Positions 1 to 8,374 of a DNA stretch of 64,000 nt are shown here, one piece after another (positions within the stretch are counted from its first letter, which is position 1; each line of letters begins with the position of its first letter). The notes below the pieces were generated by a model. It was given only the letters and a program-made list of their open reading frames with translations, was not told the DNA's origin and did no database searches. The position numbers were made by a program, and so were the translations under genes. The stretch comes from Duganella dendranthematis (GTDB lineage: Bacteria; Pseudomonadota; Gammaproteobacteria; Burkholderiales; Burkholderiaceae_D). The stretch covers positions 372,001-436,000 of the forward strand of contig NZ_CP051684.1 in NCBI RefSeq assembly GCF_012849375.1. Reading direction: 5' to 3'.

Positions 1-715
1 AGAGCTCGGCAAACGATATCGGATCGCCCGCCACCACTTCCGGCGCCAGCGCATCCAGATAAGTGGCGCGATCGTCCGGGCTGCGCCATTCGTCGGGATA
101 CAGGTTGATCTTGGCCAGCCCTGATTCGCCCATGGTCGGCGTGACCGACACGTAGGTGAAGCAGCGCTTCTGGTAACCCAGCAGCACCACCCCCACCTGC
201 CCTGCGCCATGCGTCAGCTCCACGCCAAAGCGGCGCATGGCGCGCTTGTGGAACGCCAGATAACGCGCCGCCACCACCGGATGGGACGCAATCACCAGCG
301 GATGGCCGGTGGTGCCAGTGGTGCGGAAGTTGATCATGCGCGTCAGGTCCGCGCTGTCCGGCACAAAGGCCGCGATGTCGTGCGCAAAGTCGGCACGGCT
401 GACGGTAGGCAGCGTCTCGAAATCGCGCGGCACGGAACCCAGTTGGCGGTAATGCGGCACGCTGGCGAAGGTGTCACGCACAAAGTCCATCAGCCACGCT
501 GGCTTGCCGCCTGCCGGCCAGCCGACGCGGGCGGTGACCACCTCGCGCTCGAAGTGGCGTACCTCCTCCACCTCATGCGCCAGCAGTTTGTTGCCGCTTT
601 CGTTCCGGTAGGCCGGCGCCGCCGGATGCTCGCGCAGGAAGGCCAGCATCGCGCTGCCGGCGGCGCTCAGCGTGGGAAAGCGTTCGCGCTCTGCGTCTGC
701 CTGCGCCACACTCAT
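1..715 (-). CDS. PaaK-like adenylate-forming enzyme (AMP-binding), C-terminus beyond the window
   Basis: The frame starts with ATG at 715 and runs off the left edge, leaving about 238 residues. Around residue 110 it carries FRTTGTTGHPL, the Ser/Thr-Gly-rich phosphate-binding loop of adenylate-forming enzymes. The surrounding sequence resembles the phenylacetate-CoA ligase (PaaK) branch, which activates a carboxylate as an acyl-AMP and usually passes it to CoA or a carrier. The start overlaps the stop of the upstream gene in an ATGA, so it is translationally coupled as the last visible member of the five-gene operon starting at 5622. The substrate cannot be told, because the C-terminal domain and much of the acyl pocket lie outside the window. 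Being coupled to a MoxR/VWA pair is unusual for a ligase. Confidence 0.75.
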   Translation of the reverse strand, partial: MSVAQADAERERFPTLSAAGSAMLAFLREHPAAPAYRNESGNKLLAHEVEEVRHFEREVVTARVGWPAGGKPAWLMDFVRDTFASVPHYRQLGSVPRDFETLPTVSRADFAHDIAAFVPDSADLTRMINFRTTGTTGHPLVIASHPVVAARYLAFHKRAMRRFGVELTHGAGQVGVVLLGYQKRCFTYVSVTPTMGESGLAKINLYPDEWRSPDDRATYLDALAPEVVAGDPISFAEL

Positions 716-1305
716 TCGCGCGACCATTTGTCGGCGGATTCCTCGGCCGCCTTGCGTGCCAGCGCGGCACGAATGTCGGCGGCGCGCTGTTCGGCCACGC
801 GGCTGGCCTCCAGCAGTCGCTTGCGCTCAACGCCGCTGATGCGGGACAGGCGGTCGGTAGCTTGCGCCAGGGTTTCGCCATCGGGCCGGTAGTCCAGCCG
901 CGCCAGCGTTACCCGTACCAGTTCTTCGCGGCGGTCCGGGTCTTCGACGAATTGATGGGCGCCGCCGGCTTGCGCCAGCTCAGTCACCACGCTTCCCAAC
1001 AAATGCAGCACCTGGCTCTGTGGCGGCGCGGCGGCGACAAACCAGTCATCGGCCAGCAGCCACAGGGCAATCATCACCAACGCCAGGCGATTGCGGTCGC
1101 GCCGTACGTCTGCATCGGCGGCGCTGAAATGCTCCAGCGCCGCCAGCGAGGCGCGTTGTCCGTGCAGCGCGAGGACATCGTTCACCAGCGCCGCGACATG
1201 CACGGTGCCGGTCTTGCCGATGCGCGGTTCGGCCAGGAATTCGGCCGGCGTTTCGGCCAGCCGGTGCAGCAGGATTTCGAGGGCGGGGCCGGATTTTTCC
1301 ATCAT
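712..1305 (-). CDS. Hypothetical protein (197 aa) in the MoxR-VWA operon
   Basis: I do not recognise the family. The 197-residue protein is helical-looking and soluble, with no signal peptide. It has one moderately hydrophobic stretch near residues 75-95 (LALVMIALWLLADDWFV) and a charged, Ala/Arg/Glu-rich C-terminal 50 residues that could form a coiled coil. The start at 1305 sits in an ATGA overlap with the VWA gene stop, and its own stop overlaps the start of the PaaK-like ligase the same way. Its only functional clue is therefore the operon. It may be an adaptor or scaffold between the ATPase/VWA pair and the ligase; that is inference. Confidence 0.7.
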   Translation of the reverse strand: MMEKSGPALEILLHRLAETPAEFLAEPRIGKTGTVHVAALVNDVLALHGQRASLAALEHFSAADADVRRDRNRLALVMIALWLLADDWFVAAAPPQSQVLHLLGSVVTELAQAGGAHQFVEDPDRREELVRVTLARLDYRPDGETLAQATDRLSRISGVERKRLLEASRVAEQRAADIRAALARKAAEESADKWSRE

Positions 1306-3065
1306 GGGTGCTCTTTCTGCGGCGCGCTGTTTGGGGCGTAGTGGCGCCGGCTGAAGGCGCGCGCGAATTCTACCAAGTCTTCAAACTTCGCAATCGCATG
1401 GATCTGCCAATCCTGCTCGCTGCGTGCGCGCTTCAGATCCTTGTAGGCACGCTGATACCAAGAAGGTTCACCTTGCGCCCAATCGGTGGGGATATTGAGC
1501 GCCATGGTGCCGCCGGCGTCGCCGTTCTTGAGCGCAGTGGCGGCGATGCTCCAGCCGTCGTTGCCGCGTTCATCCTGGTCAAACATGGTAGTGATGCCAT
1601 CGTCCGAAATCATCAGGATGTGCGTGCGGCACGCGCGTTTGCTTTTGAAGGTGTCGCGCAATTTGTGAATCGGGAAGCAGGTGGCGCCGCCGTAAAAGCC
1701 AGTCAGGATGCCCAGCACCTCGTCTTCGTTGCGCGTAAAGCCGTCGGTCGACATGAACTGGTTTTTGCCGCTCCACAGCGTAACCTGCACGCGGGAGCCA
1801 GCACGCAGCGCGGACAAGCCAATGATGGCGCCGGCCAGCGCAAGATACGATGTGCGCTGGCGCGGATCGGGCATCGAGCCGGAGCTGTCGACGTACATGT
1901 CCAGGTCTATCGGCATCGGCTTGGGTGGCCGCACGCCATCCGGTCCATAGCGACGCTGTACGGTGGTGATGCCGGGGATCGGGCGCGGGCTCTGGATCAC
2001 GCTTTGCAGCCAGTCGATCTGTTCCAGCGGGTCGCCGATCTGCCACGCTTCCACACCTTCCAGTTGCAGCCGGTCGGTTGAAGGCGCAGGCATCTTGGGA
2101 AAGGAGATCAGGTGCGGCAAGGCGCGTTCACGATAATAACGGATCGCGATTTGCTCTTCACTCAGTTTGACGCCGCTGGCCTTGAGGATTTCGCCGTACT
2201 CGAATGGCTCGCGGGTCTGGCCGCCCTGCTGGTCGGCGCCGGCTTCCTGCTGTGTCTCATTTTCCAGCCCGGAGATGCGCGGGTCGTGCACCGGATGGAT
2301 GGCCGGCTCCAGTTCTCCCGGCTCGATTTGCTGGCCGCCGGCGGGCTCACAACCTTCGGCCGCATCGCGGGTGTCGAACATGCGGCTGAATTCTTGCGCC
2401 TGGTCCTGCCCTTCCACCAGATACGGCAGCAGCAGCGTGGCAAACCGGCCGGCGCCGTCCATCCAGTCCCTCGCATAGACGCGGATCAGGCGCGCACCGA
2501 GCCAGGCGTCGGTATCGATCGCATCATCGGCGGCGCCGCCGCCCAGGTCTCCCCTGGGCAGCTTCCACAGCTCTTCGTAGATGCGCATATAAAGCAGCCA
2601 TACCTTGCTGTGATTCGTAAGCTGGTGATGCGCTTGCAGCCGCCGGTAGATGTCGGCCATGCGCAGGCCGGCCTGGCGCTGCAAACGGTCATTGATGTAC
2701 AGGTCCGTGTACAGATTGCCGACCATGGGCGCATGCGCTTCCAGCGTGGGCAAGGCGCGGCGCAAGCGCGCCACCAACCGGAACTGGTCGGCAGCGGTGG
2801 CCGGCGCCAGGATGTGGTGGCCAATTTCGTGCGCGAGAATTTCCACCGCATAGTCCTGCAGTCCCAGCTCCCGCACCGATTGAAGGTCGACCACCACACT
2901 CTGATCGCGCAGGCGGATCATGGCAAAGCTGCCTTGCAAGCCTTCTCTGGCCGCTTCCATCGTGGTCTGGCACAGGCGCGCGTCACGCAGGCGCGTGAAT
3001 CGGCTCCACGCGGCAAGCGCTGGCTCCCACGCGGCGCGCCATTGTTCCAGCAGCGGCGTATTCAT
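1302..3065 (-). CDS. VWA-domain protein with N-terminal zincin-like (HEIGHH) domain
   Basis: A 587-residue protein with two recognisable parts. Near the N-terminus, HEIGHH at residues 79-84 and NLYTDLYIND at 117-126 match the putative metallopeptidase domain of the DUF2201 type. The C-terminal third is a von Willebrand factor A domain with a complete metal-ion-dependent adhesion site: DSSGS at 393-397, the Thr in GGATC at 459-463 and the Asp in SDDG at 487-490. VWA proteins of this type work as partners of MoxR AAA+ ATPases, and one is encoded two genes upstream here. The middle (about 235-290) is acidic and Gln-rich and probably a linker. Start and stop both lie in 4-nt ATGA overlaps. Whether the zincin part is catalytically active is unknown. 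Confidence 0.85.
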   Translation of the reverse strand: MNTPLLEQWRAAWEPALAAWSRFTRLRDARLCQTTMEAAREGLQGSFAMIRLRDQSVVVDLQSVRELGLQDYAVEILAHEIGHHILAPATAADQFRLVARLRRALPTLEAHAPMVGNLYTDLYINDRLQRQAGLRMADIYRRLQAHHQLTNHSKVWLLYMRIYEELWKLPRGDLGGGAADDAIDTDAWLGARLIRVYARDWMDGAGRFATLLLPYLVEGQDQAQEFSRMFDTRDAAEGCEPAGGQQIEPGELEPAIHPVHDPRISGLENETQQEAGADQQGGQTREPFEYGEILKASGVKLSEEQIAIRYYRERALPHLISFPKMPAPSTDRLQLEGVEAWQIGDPLEQIDWLQSVIQSPRPIPGITTVQRRYGPDGVRPPKPMPIDLDMYVDSSGSMPDPRQRTSYLALAGAIIGLSALRAGSRVQVTLWSGKNQFMSTDGFTRNEDEVLGILTGFYGGATCFPIHKLRDTFKSKRACRTHILMISDDGITTMFDQDERGNDGWSIAATALKNGDAGGTMALNIPTDWAQGEPSWYQRAYKDLKRARSEQDWQIHAIAKFEDLVEFARAFSRRHYAPNSAPQKEHP

Positions 3066-4042
3066 CGCAGCGGCAGCACGCGAATGGCGTGACTATAAGG
3101 TGAAGTAATCGCGGCGGCATGGGCATTGCACACCACTTTGAGCCCCTCGCCCGGCAAGTCGAGCGGCGTGCTGCGGCCGTTCAGAATGACCTGCTGGCCG
3201 GCGATGCTGATATTGGCATCGGTGGCGGCCTGCGGATGGGCATATTCTTCCGCCGTCGCCGGATGCAGCACGGCGCCGCAAGCGTCAGCCACCAGCAAGG
3301 CGTGGCGTTCGCCGCTGCGCACCCAGAAGCCCTGCTGCGCCGGCCGCACTTCCGGCGGCGCGCTAAATTCGCCGCCGAAACCGGTGAAGCTGCCGATCTC
3401 GATGCCGGCCGCCGCGCGCCGGCGCACCGCAGCCTCCGGCGTCCACCATGGATCACGCAGCAAGGCTTCACGCACGGCCGGCCACTCGCCCTCCGTCGCG
3501 CCAAAGGCGGCCAGCGCCAGCGTCGCCGGCAACTGCTCCGCCGCAGCGATGGCGCCCTGGCGAAAATGCGCCATACCGGCGCGCCAGGCGCAGATCTGCC
3601 CGACAACGCCCACCTGCTGTAGCGTATCGACCTGCGGCGCCAGTTGCGTCATCCAGGCCAGCCATTCCGCCACCCGCGCGCCACGCACCTTTTGCATGTG
3701 CAGCGCGGCGTTGGTCAGCATGCCCAGTGTAGCGGCGGGCTGCTGCGCCAGCAGCGCGGCGTATTGCGGCGCCACCTCACTCCATACCTGACGCGCCAGC
3801 GCGCCACCGTGATTGTGCGCCGTCAGATCCAGGGCCAGGTCGAATACCGCCAGCGCCACCGGGCCAGCACGATCCGGCGCGGACGCCGCAACCGCGCCGA
3901 CCACCGCGTCCGCCGCTGTCGCCAGGAAGCTGCCAAAGGCCTCGGCATCAAAGCCGGGATAGCGGCGCCGCGCCTCGGCCACGCGCCGGTTGAAGCCTGG
4001 GCGGCCAGCGGCCAGCAGGCTGGCGAATGGCGCGGAGATCAT
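3062..4042 (-). CDS. Hypothetical protein (326 aa) between MoxR and VWA genes
   Basis: No known domain is apparent. The protein is Ala-rich and helical with no membrane span or signal peptide. I chose ATG 4042 (protein begins MISAPFASLL) rather than the in-frame start at 4060 because 4042 makes the same ATGA overlap with the MoxR stop that every other junction of this operon shows. Its stop overlaps the VWA start by 4 nt. Position between the ATPase and the VWA gene suggests a third subunit of the same machine. The C-terminal part is beta-rich with several Gly/Pro turns and might be a separate small domain. Function unknown. Confidence 0.75.
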   Translation of the reverse strand: MISAPFASLLAAGRPGFNRRVAEARRRYPGFDAEAFGSFLATAADAVVGAVAASAPDRAGPVALAVFDLALDLTAHNHGGALARQVWSEVAPQYAALLAQQPAATLGMLTNAALHMQKVRGARVAEWLAWMTQLAPQVDTLQQVGVVGQICAWRAGMAHFRQGAIAAAEQLPATLALAAFGATEGEWPAVREALLRDPWWTPEAAVRRRAAAGIEIGSFTGFGGEFSAPPEVRPAQQGFWVRSGERHALLVADACGAVLHPATAEEYAHPQAATDANISIAGQQVILNGRSTPLDLPGEGLKVVCNAHAAAITSPYSHAIRVLPLR

Positions 4043-5622
4043 GATTGCGAGCGTACCCACACCAGGTAGTTGGTGTAGCGCTGGTGCAGATATTTCAGCT
4101 TGAGCAGGTCGTCGTACAGATGCCCATACAGCTTGCGGCCCTTGATCTGCTCACTGACATGGCGCTCGATCTTGTTGAGGCGCGCCAGCACATCGCGTTC
4201 GCTCAGGCCATCCAGGCCCGCTTCGAACTGCGCCGACAGCTCGCCCACCGGATCATGCTGGTCGAGGTCGAGGCGGTCGTAGTCGGCGTTGGACAGATCG
4301 AACAAGCGGCGCAGCCAGCTGATACGGTCGGTGCGATAGGCGGCATTTTCCGGCAGGCCGAAGAACGGCGCGTCGAGGTCCGGCTGCAGCTTATCGTGCA
4401 GGACGAACGGCAGCACCTGACGCACATCATCCAGTTCGATTTCGCCGTTACCGCGGAAGTAAGCCAGCGCCTTCGCGTAGATCAATAAGGTCATCAGATT
4501 GCGCACCGAGATGCCGTTGCGGGTCTGGCAGCCCAGATCCTTGAGGCGGTCACGCCCGCTGTCGGCGGCGATCACCTGGTCCCAATCGAAGCCGGACAGG
4601 CGCGCGGTGTCCTTGGTCATGTATTCAAACTGGCCGCCGGCGGTTTCCAGCAGCTCGAACTGGCTGGTGAAGAATTCGAGCCGGCGACGCAGCGGCGGCG
4701 GCACCACCACGGCGCGGATTTCCTCCACCATGCGGTCCACTTCTTCCGGCGTGAAGATGATCTCCGCCGGCACCAGTTCCTCCGGCTTGAGGTTTTCCTC
4801 GATGCGCATCAGCAGCTCACCGAGGAAGCGCGGATTGAACGCCAGCGCCTGCACGATCACGTCGATACGGTCGCGCAGCGCTTCGATCACCTCATACGTG
4901 CCGCCGCCCTGATCGTCGTTGGCGGTCAGGTACCAGGCCGAATCCGGGCATTCGTAAATGTGGTTCAGCACTTCGGCGTAGTTATCGCCCATCAGCGTCA
5001 GCAGCGCGCTCTGGGTGCGCGGCGGGATGCGGTTGTATTCGTCGATGATCTTGACCCGCATGCCGAGCCACGCACGCCAGGCGATGCGGATGTCGTCCAT
5101 GTTCTGCGCGTTGACCAGGTCCGCCGGCAGCGGATTGCCCAGCAGGTCGGCGATCGTCATCTGCGGATGGCCGTGCTGCATGGCGCGCTTGACCTGCTTG
5201 ACGCTGGCGCCGGACAGTACGCCCATCAAGATCGCGCTGGCGGTCTTGCCGCGTCCCGGCCCGCCGACAAACAGGCATTTGCGGCGGGTGGCGAAGGTCA
5301 GCAGCGGCAGCAGCACAAAGCTGGAATAACTTTGCGCCGACGGCAGATTCAAGCTGCGCTTGCTGTCGCCCACCGCGTACGATTGCGCCGGTCCGCGGTT
5401 GTATTCGATATCGTAATGCGGGCTGATGATGGCGTTGTTGACGATCCAGAAGTACGCCTGCCGCAGCTTTTCGTCCAGCGGCTGCGCTGTTACGCCCTCG
5501 CCTTGCGCGACGTTCAACGGTCCCTGGTACAAGTCGGCAACGTCGAACTGGCGCGGCTTGGGCGGCGCATTGGGATTGGTGGGCGCCTTGGAGACGCGCT
5601 GGAACAGATTGAAAGGCGGCAT
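4039..5622 (-). CDS. MoxR-family AAA+ ATPase
   Basis: A 527-residue AAA+ protein. Walker A is GGPGRGKT at residues 120-127, Walker B is KIIDEYNRIP at 191-200 (MoxR proteins usually have DEINR), sensor 1 is YLTANDD at 231-237, and EALRDRIDV at 247-255 follows. A long C-terminal extension of over 200 residues follows the AAA core. MoxR ATPases act as chaperone-like remodelling or metal-insertion motors with a VWA partner, here encoded two genes downstream. It is the first gene of the operon, and the stop overlaps the next start (ATGA). A weak -10-like TATACT lies on the minus strand at 5659-5664, but I see no convincing -35. The client of the complex is unknown. Confidence 0.9.
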   Translation of the reverse strand: MPPFNLFQRVSKAPTNPNAPPKPRQFDVADLYQGPLNVAQGEGVTAQPLDEKLRQAYFWIVNNAIISPHYDIEYNRGPAQSYAVGDSKRSLNLPSAQSYSSFVLLPLLTFATRRKCLFVGGPGRGKTASAILMGVLSGASVKQVKRAMQHGHPQMTIADLLGNPLPADLVNAQNMDDIRIAWRAWLGMRVKIIDEYNRIPPRTQSALLTLMGDNYAEVLNHIYECPDSAWYLTANDDQGGGTYEVIEALRDRIDVIVQALAFNPRFLGELLMRIEENLKPEELVPAEIIFTPEEVDRMVEEIRAVVVPPPLRRRLEFFTSQFELLETAGGQFEYMTKDTARLSGFDWDQVIAADSGRDRLKDLGCQTRNGISVRNLMTLLIYAKALAYFRGNGEIELDDVRQVLPFVLHDKLQPDLDAPFFGLPENAAYRTDRISWLRRLFDLSNADYDRLDLDQHDPVGELSAQFEAGLDGLSERDVLARLNKIERHVSEQIKGRKLYGHLYDDLLKLKYLHQRYTNYLVWVRSQS

Positions 5623-5708
5623 CGACGCGACCCAGTTAAGGAATTAACAATGGATCGCAGTATAGCTGAGTACACCATAAACCGCCGCCATGCTTGCGCC
5701 GGAAAGCT

Positions 5709-6044
5709 CTAAGCGATGTGGATGGGAGCGATGATTGCATGTCCAGATGAATTGAAGAAGCTGCCGCCGGCGTATCCGCTCGGCTGGCGTTCAATGAATT
5801 CCTTGGCACTGACTGCAGAAACCTGGGCTCTGTTCTCGGGAGCTACTTCGACGCGCCACCAGCGTCCGGCACGGCTACGGTGGGGTTCCTCAATGAGATA
5901 CGTCAGCCACACCACGCCGCAGCGCCGGCATGTGGACAAGGAGACTTCGGCGCCACGCGGGTCGTCGCCACACTCAACGGTGTCGTAGTCGCCAAAATAG
6001 AATGGCGGATGCTGGCATTTACATGAGGCTTGTACAGTGGTCAT
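5709..6044 (-). CDS. Small CxxC zinc-ribbon-like hypothetical protein (111 aa)
   Basis: A 111-residue soluble protein, start at 6044 (begins MTTVQASCKC), chosen because it makes an ATGA overlap with the gene upstream. It has Cys pairs at CKC near residue 9 and CRRCGVVW in the middle, followed by an aromatic/basic stretch (RAGRWWRVEV), suggesting a zinc-ribbon fold. A similar CxxCG-x-x-W arrangement occurs in the protein at 7171-7548. Not recognised beyond this; small proteins of this shape are often immunity proteins or orphan cassettes, but nothing here proves that. Confidence 0.6.
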   Translation of the reverse strand: MTTVQASCKCQHPPFYFGDYDTVECGDDPRGAEVSLSTCRRCGVVWLTYLIEEPHRSRAGRWWRVEVAPENRAQVSAVSAKEFIERQPSGYAGGSFFNSSGHAIIAPIHIA

Positions 6045-6256
6045 GAGAAAGTCAGCAAGCAGGTTGGCGCCTCGGAGACAACAAAGGTGTTGACCTGAAT
6101 CGCGGCAGAGGGCTTCAGGTCGTACTCGTCTGTAAGGTATTCGATCACAGCATCTTGCTCCCAAGGGCCAAGCGACGTTTTGAAGCCGGCATGCTCATCA
6201 AGGCATTCCTTCGATAGAAGCATGTCAGCCTCAGTGTAAATGATATGGAGTTCCAT
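6041..6256 (-). CDS. Small acidic hypothetical protein (71 aa)
   Basis: A 71-residue acidic protein beginning MELHIIYTEADM, without signal peptide or membrane span. It overlaps the following gene in an ATGA, so the two look like a translationally coupled pair. No family recognised. The overlap and the sensible amino-acid composition are the main reasons to believe it is real. Confidence 0.5.
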   Translation of the reverse strand: MELHIIYTEADMLLSKECLDEHAGFKTSLGPWEQDAVIEYLTDEYDLKPSAAIQVNTFVVSEAPTCLLTFS

Positions 6257-6265
6257 CCGCCGAAC

Positions 6266-6778
6266 TTAACACACAGCAGCACGATCAGCACCACGATTCA
6301 AATCGACGCCGAGTGCAGCCTTGCGCAGACGCCGATTGCGTAGCACATACCGCACCGAAGCCGAGGTGTCATACATGAGCTGGTAATGGTAATAGTTAAT
6401 GTGCTCCAGCATGGCGAACAGAAAAATCCCGAGCGGCCATGCCAATTGTGCGCTCCACCCCGCATCCAGTATCTGGACCACGAAGCCAAGCGCCACGCCA
6501 CCAAACAGCACCAGATTCGATGCCTTGAATGCGTTGAACAGCCTGCAGAAATAACTCGGCAATGGCGCCGAGGCCGACAAGGCGCTGTGCTTCAGCTGCC
6601 AATACAAGGCGCCTTGCACCAGCAAATAGCTTACCGAAACCAACGCCCCCAGCCCCAGTGGCCAATGCACATCCGTGGCAGGCCTGCGCCAGTCCAGAAT
6701 AAAAACAATTGGCAGCACGACGGCAGCCAGCGCCTCCATCCTGCGCAGGTAGTTGAAACGATTGTTAAGTTTATGCAT
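6266..6778 (-). CDS. Four-helix inner-membrane hypothetical protein (170 aa)
   Basis: The start at 6778 (MHKLNNRFNY) is chosen because it overlaps the upstream stop in ATGCATAA. The protein has about four hydrophobic segments (roughly residues 14-30, 40-57, 80-100 and 105-125), then a Tyr/His-rich stretch (EHINYYHYQLMYD) and a basic tail. It is predicted to sit in the inner membrane. I recognise no family. It is coupled to the NTF2-like gene upstream, hinting at a shared transcript rather than a shared function. Confidence 0.6.
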   Translation of the reverse strand: MHKLNNRFNYLRRMEALAAVVLPIVFILDWRRPATDVHWPLGLGALVSVSYLLVQGALYWQLKHSALSASAPLPSYFCRLFNAFKASNLVLFGGVALGFVVQILDAGWSAQLAWPLGIFLFAMLEHINYYHYQLMYDTSASVRYVLRNRRLRKAALGVDLNRGADRAAVC

Positions 6779-7151
6779 GCCAAAGCTCGTGCGCCGGCGT
6801 GCCTTGGTGGTAGCGCAACTGCCATAGGTTTTCAACACGAACCCATACGGAAGAACGTAAGGTATGGTCTACCAAGCTGCCATCTTCTTTTCGATGAGCT
6901 GAGCGGTAAGTCAGCAGCGCAGTATTCGGCGCCAGCTGGCTGACGGCAAAATCGTCCGAGACAACCGATGGCGAATTTTCCTGCTCAGATAGATACTTCA
7001 CAATGATGGCGCGGTCATATGTTCTACCCGAGCGGCCGACTTCGTGAAACTCCGCGTGCAACAGCTGCCCCAGTCGATCGCTATCGCAGCGAACACCGGG
7101 ATGATGAAGCTCGACTTCAAGCGCCTGTATTTCTGAGAGTAGTGATTTCAT
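6771..7151 (-). CDS. DUF4440 / NTF2-like protein (126 aa)
   Basis: A 126-residue protein starting at 7151 (MKSLLSEIQALE). It has the order of elements typical of small SnoaL/NTF2-like (DUF4440) proteins: an N-terminal helix, LLHAEFHEVGRSGRTYDR, then alternating strands ending with VWVRVENLWQLRYHQGTP. These proteins fold into a cone with a ligand pocket and serve as small enzymes or binding modules. The stop overlaps the next gene by 8 nt. The specific ligand is unknown. Confidence 0.7.
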   Translation of the reverse strand: MKSLLSEIQALEVELHHPGVRCDSDRLGQLLHAEFHEVGRSGRTYDRAIIVKYLSEQENSPSVVSDDFAVSQLAPNTALLTYRSAHRKEDGSLVDHTLRSSVWVRVENLWQLRYHQGTPAHELWHA

Positions 7152-7170
7152 GGTTAACGACGTCTGGATG

Positions 7171-7548
7171 TTAGAGTTTGGGGACAATTTGAGCACGCAG
7201 ATATGGTTCAAACCAACGGCCAACTGGCTCCTGGGGAAACCGGCCCATATCCTGAAGTGACTCAACATGATGCGGTAAGCAGGTTGCAAGCCCCTGCACG
7301 GCCTTCTGCTTACAACTACCAATTCGGCAATCAGACTCGCCTTCAGCAAAGGAAATCTTCAAGAATTCCGCGATTCTGGCTACATAGATTAGCAACTCAT
7401 CGGGTTGGACAAATACTTCTTTCAACCAGCCGGAGATTTCGATATCCGGTACTCGAAACAGGTATTCATCGTTCCCCCAGTTCCAAGCACGGCTACCTTG
7501 CCACAGCTGACCACAACCTTCACAGGAGTAGAGCTTGTGCTCCCCCAT
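7171..7548 (-). CDS. Small CxxC hypothetical protein (125 aa)
   Basis: A 125-residue soluble protein beginning MGEHKLYSCEGCGQLW. The N-terminal CEGCG is a likely half of a zinc site, and CRIGSCKQKAVQGLATCLPHH near residue 80 supplies further Cys and His ligands. Hydrophobic and acidic stretches in between suggest a compact globular fold. The CxxCG-x-x-W start recalls the protein at 5709-6044. Family not recognised. It ends 19 nt before the DUF4440 gene start, so both are probably cotranscribed. Confidence 0.6.
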   Translation of the reverse strand: MGEHKLYSCEGCGQLWQGSRAWNWGNDEYLFRVPDIEISGWLKEVFVQPDELLIYVARIAEFLKISFAEGESDCRIGSCKQKAVQGLATCLPHHVESLQDMGRFPQEPVGRWFEPYLRAQIVPKL

Positions 7549-7763
7549 CCTTGTGTTTAGCGATGAGAGATAAGGACTTTCGTAGCGAGCGCGACGCCTT
7601 CAGGCGCACACTAACAGCAGAGCGCGTAAACTCAATTGGTACGTATTCGGTACATGTGCACATGCAAGAAACTATAAAGTGATTGTTCAGCGGCGCCGCA
7701 AGGCATACGCGAGGTCTGTAAGTTAGCGTTATTTTTTTTGTCCGAGCGAACTAGAACCCCACG

Positions 7764-8204
7764 TCAGGTCTGTACTGGTTTGTTTTTCGGTTTCCAAATT
7801 GCAACCAACCAGAAAATCGCCATGGCAGCCGACGAAATCCCTCCATGTATCACACTTTCTCTTATTTGAAGCAGGTAGCCAGCAGCAGTAATCGAACCGT
7901 TTTCGACAACCTGAGTGTGAGCATAAAAGTTGGATTCAAAATAGCTGAGCATCGAAACTGACAGAGTGAAATCCAGCAATGCCGCCACCATAAACATAAC
8001 CGTACAGTAGGAGTAAATGCTGGTCTTACTCAACTGTGTAAGCACGATATGAGCGACACCAGATAAAACCAGAAAGACGAGGTAGGCAAAGGATGCGTTG
8101 ATTACAACCCATTTATGAAAAGCTGACTGACCAAGTAAAGGAAGCATCCACACCAAGACATAGAGCCAGGGTGCCAATAAAATTCCGAGAATTATACGAA
8201 CCAT
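7764..8204 (-). CDS. Four-helix membrane hypothetical protein (146 aa)
   Basis: A 146-residue integral membrane protein with four hydrophobic segments at about residues 3-25, 34-55, 65-88 and 122-138, and a Lys-rich C-terminus (WKPKNKPVQT). A good ribosome site (AAGGGG, 4 nt from ATG) precedes the start at 8204. Codon use is AT-richer than in the flanking housekeeping genes. No family recognised. The 215 bases downstream, to 7549, hold no convincing gene. Confidence 0.6.
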   Translation of the reverse strand: MVRIILGILLAPWLYVLVWMLPLLGQSAFHKWVVINASFAYLVFLVLSGVAHIVLTQLSKTSIYSYCTVMFMVAALLDFTLSVSMLSYFESNFYAHTQVVENGSITAAGYLLQIRESVIHGGISSAAMAIFWLVAIWKPKNKPVQT

Positions 8205-8374
8205 TAGTCCCCTTAAGCGTAGCTGGTGGGTTATACGGTTTAGCTCTGAAAAACGCTACACCTAATATAGAAAGAGCCAGCGGTGGCAGACTGCGAACCA
8301 GCGAACAACAAGATTATCACCCGGAACTTCTTTCCATGAAGTTGAAGACTCGCCGGTAAAATGCCATACAGTAG

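Noticed and set aside
7549..7763. Second attC site between the membrane and CxxC genes
   Set aside because: Some GC-rich hairpin sequence is present, but no RYYYAAC/GTTRRRY pair could be placed.
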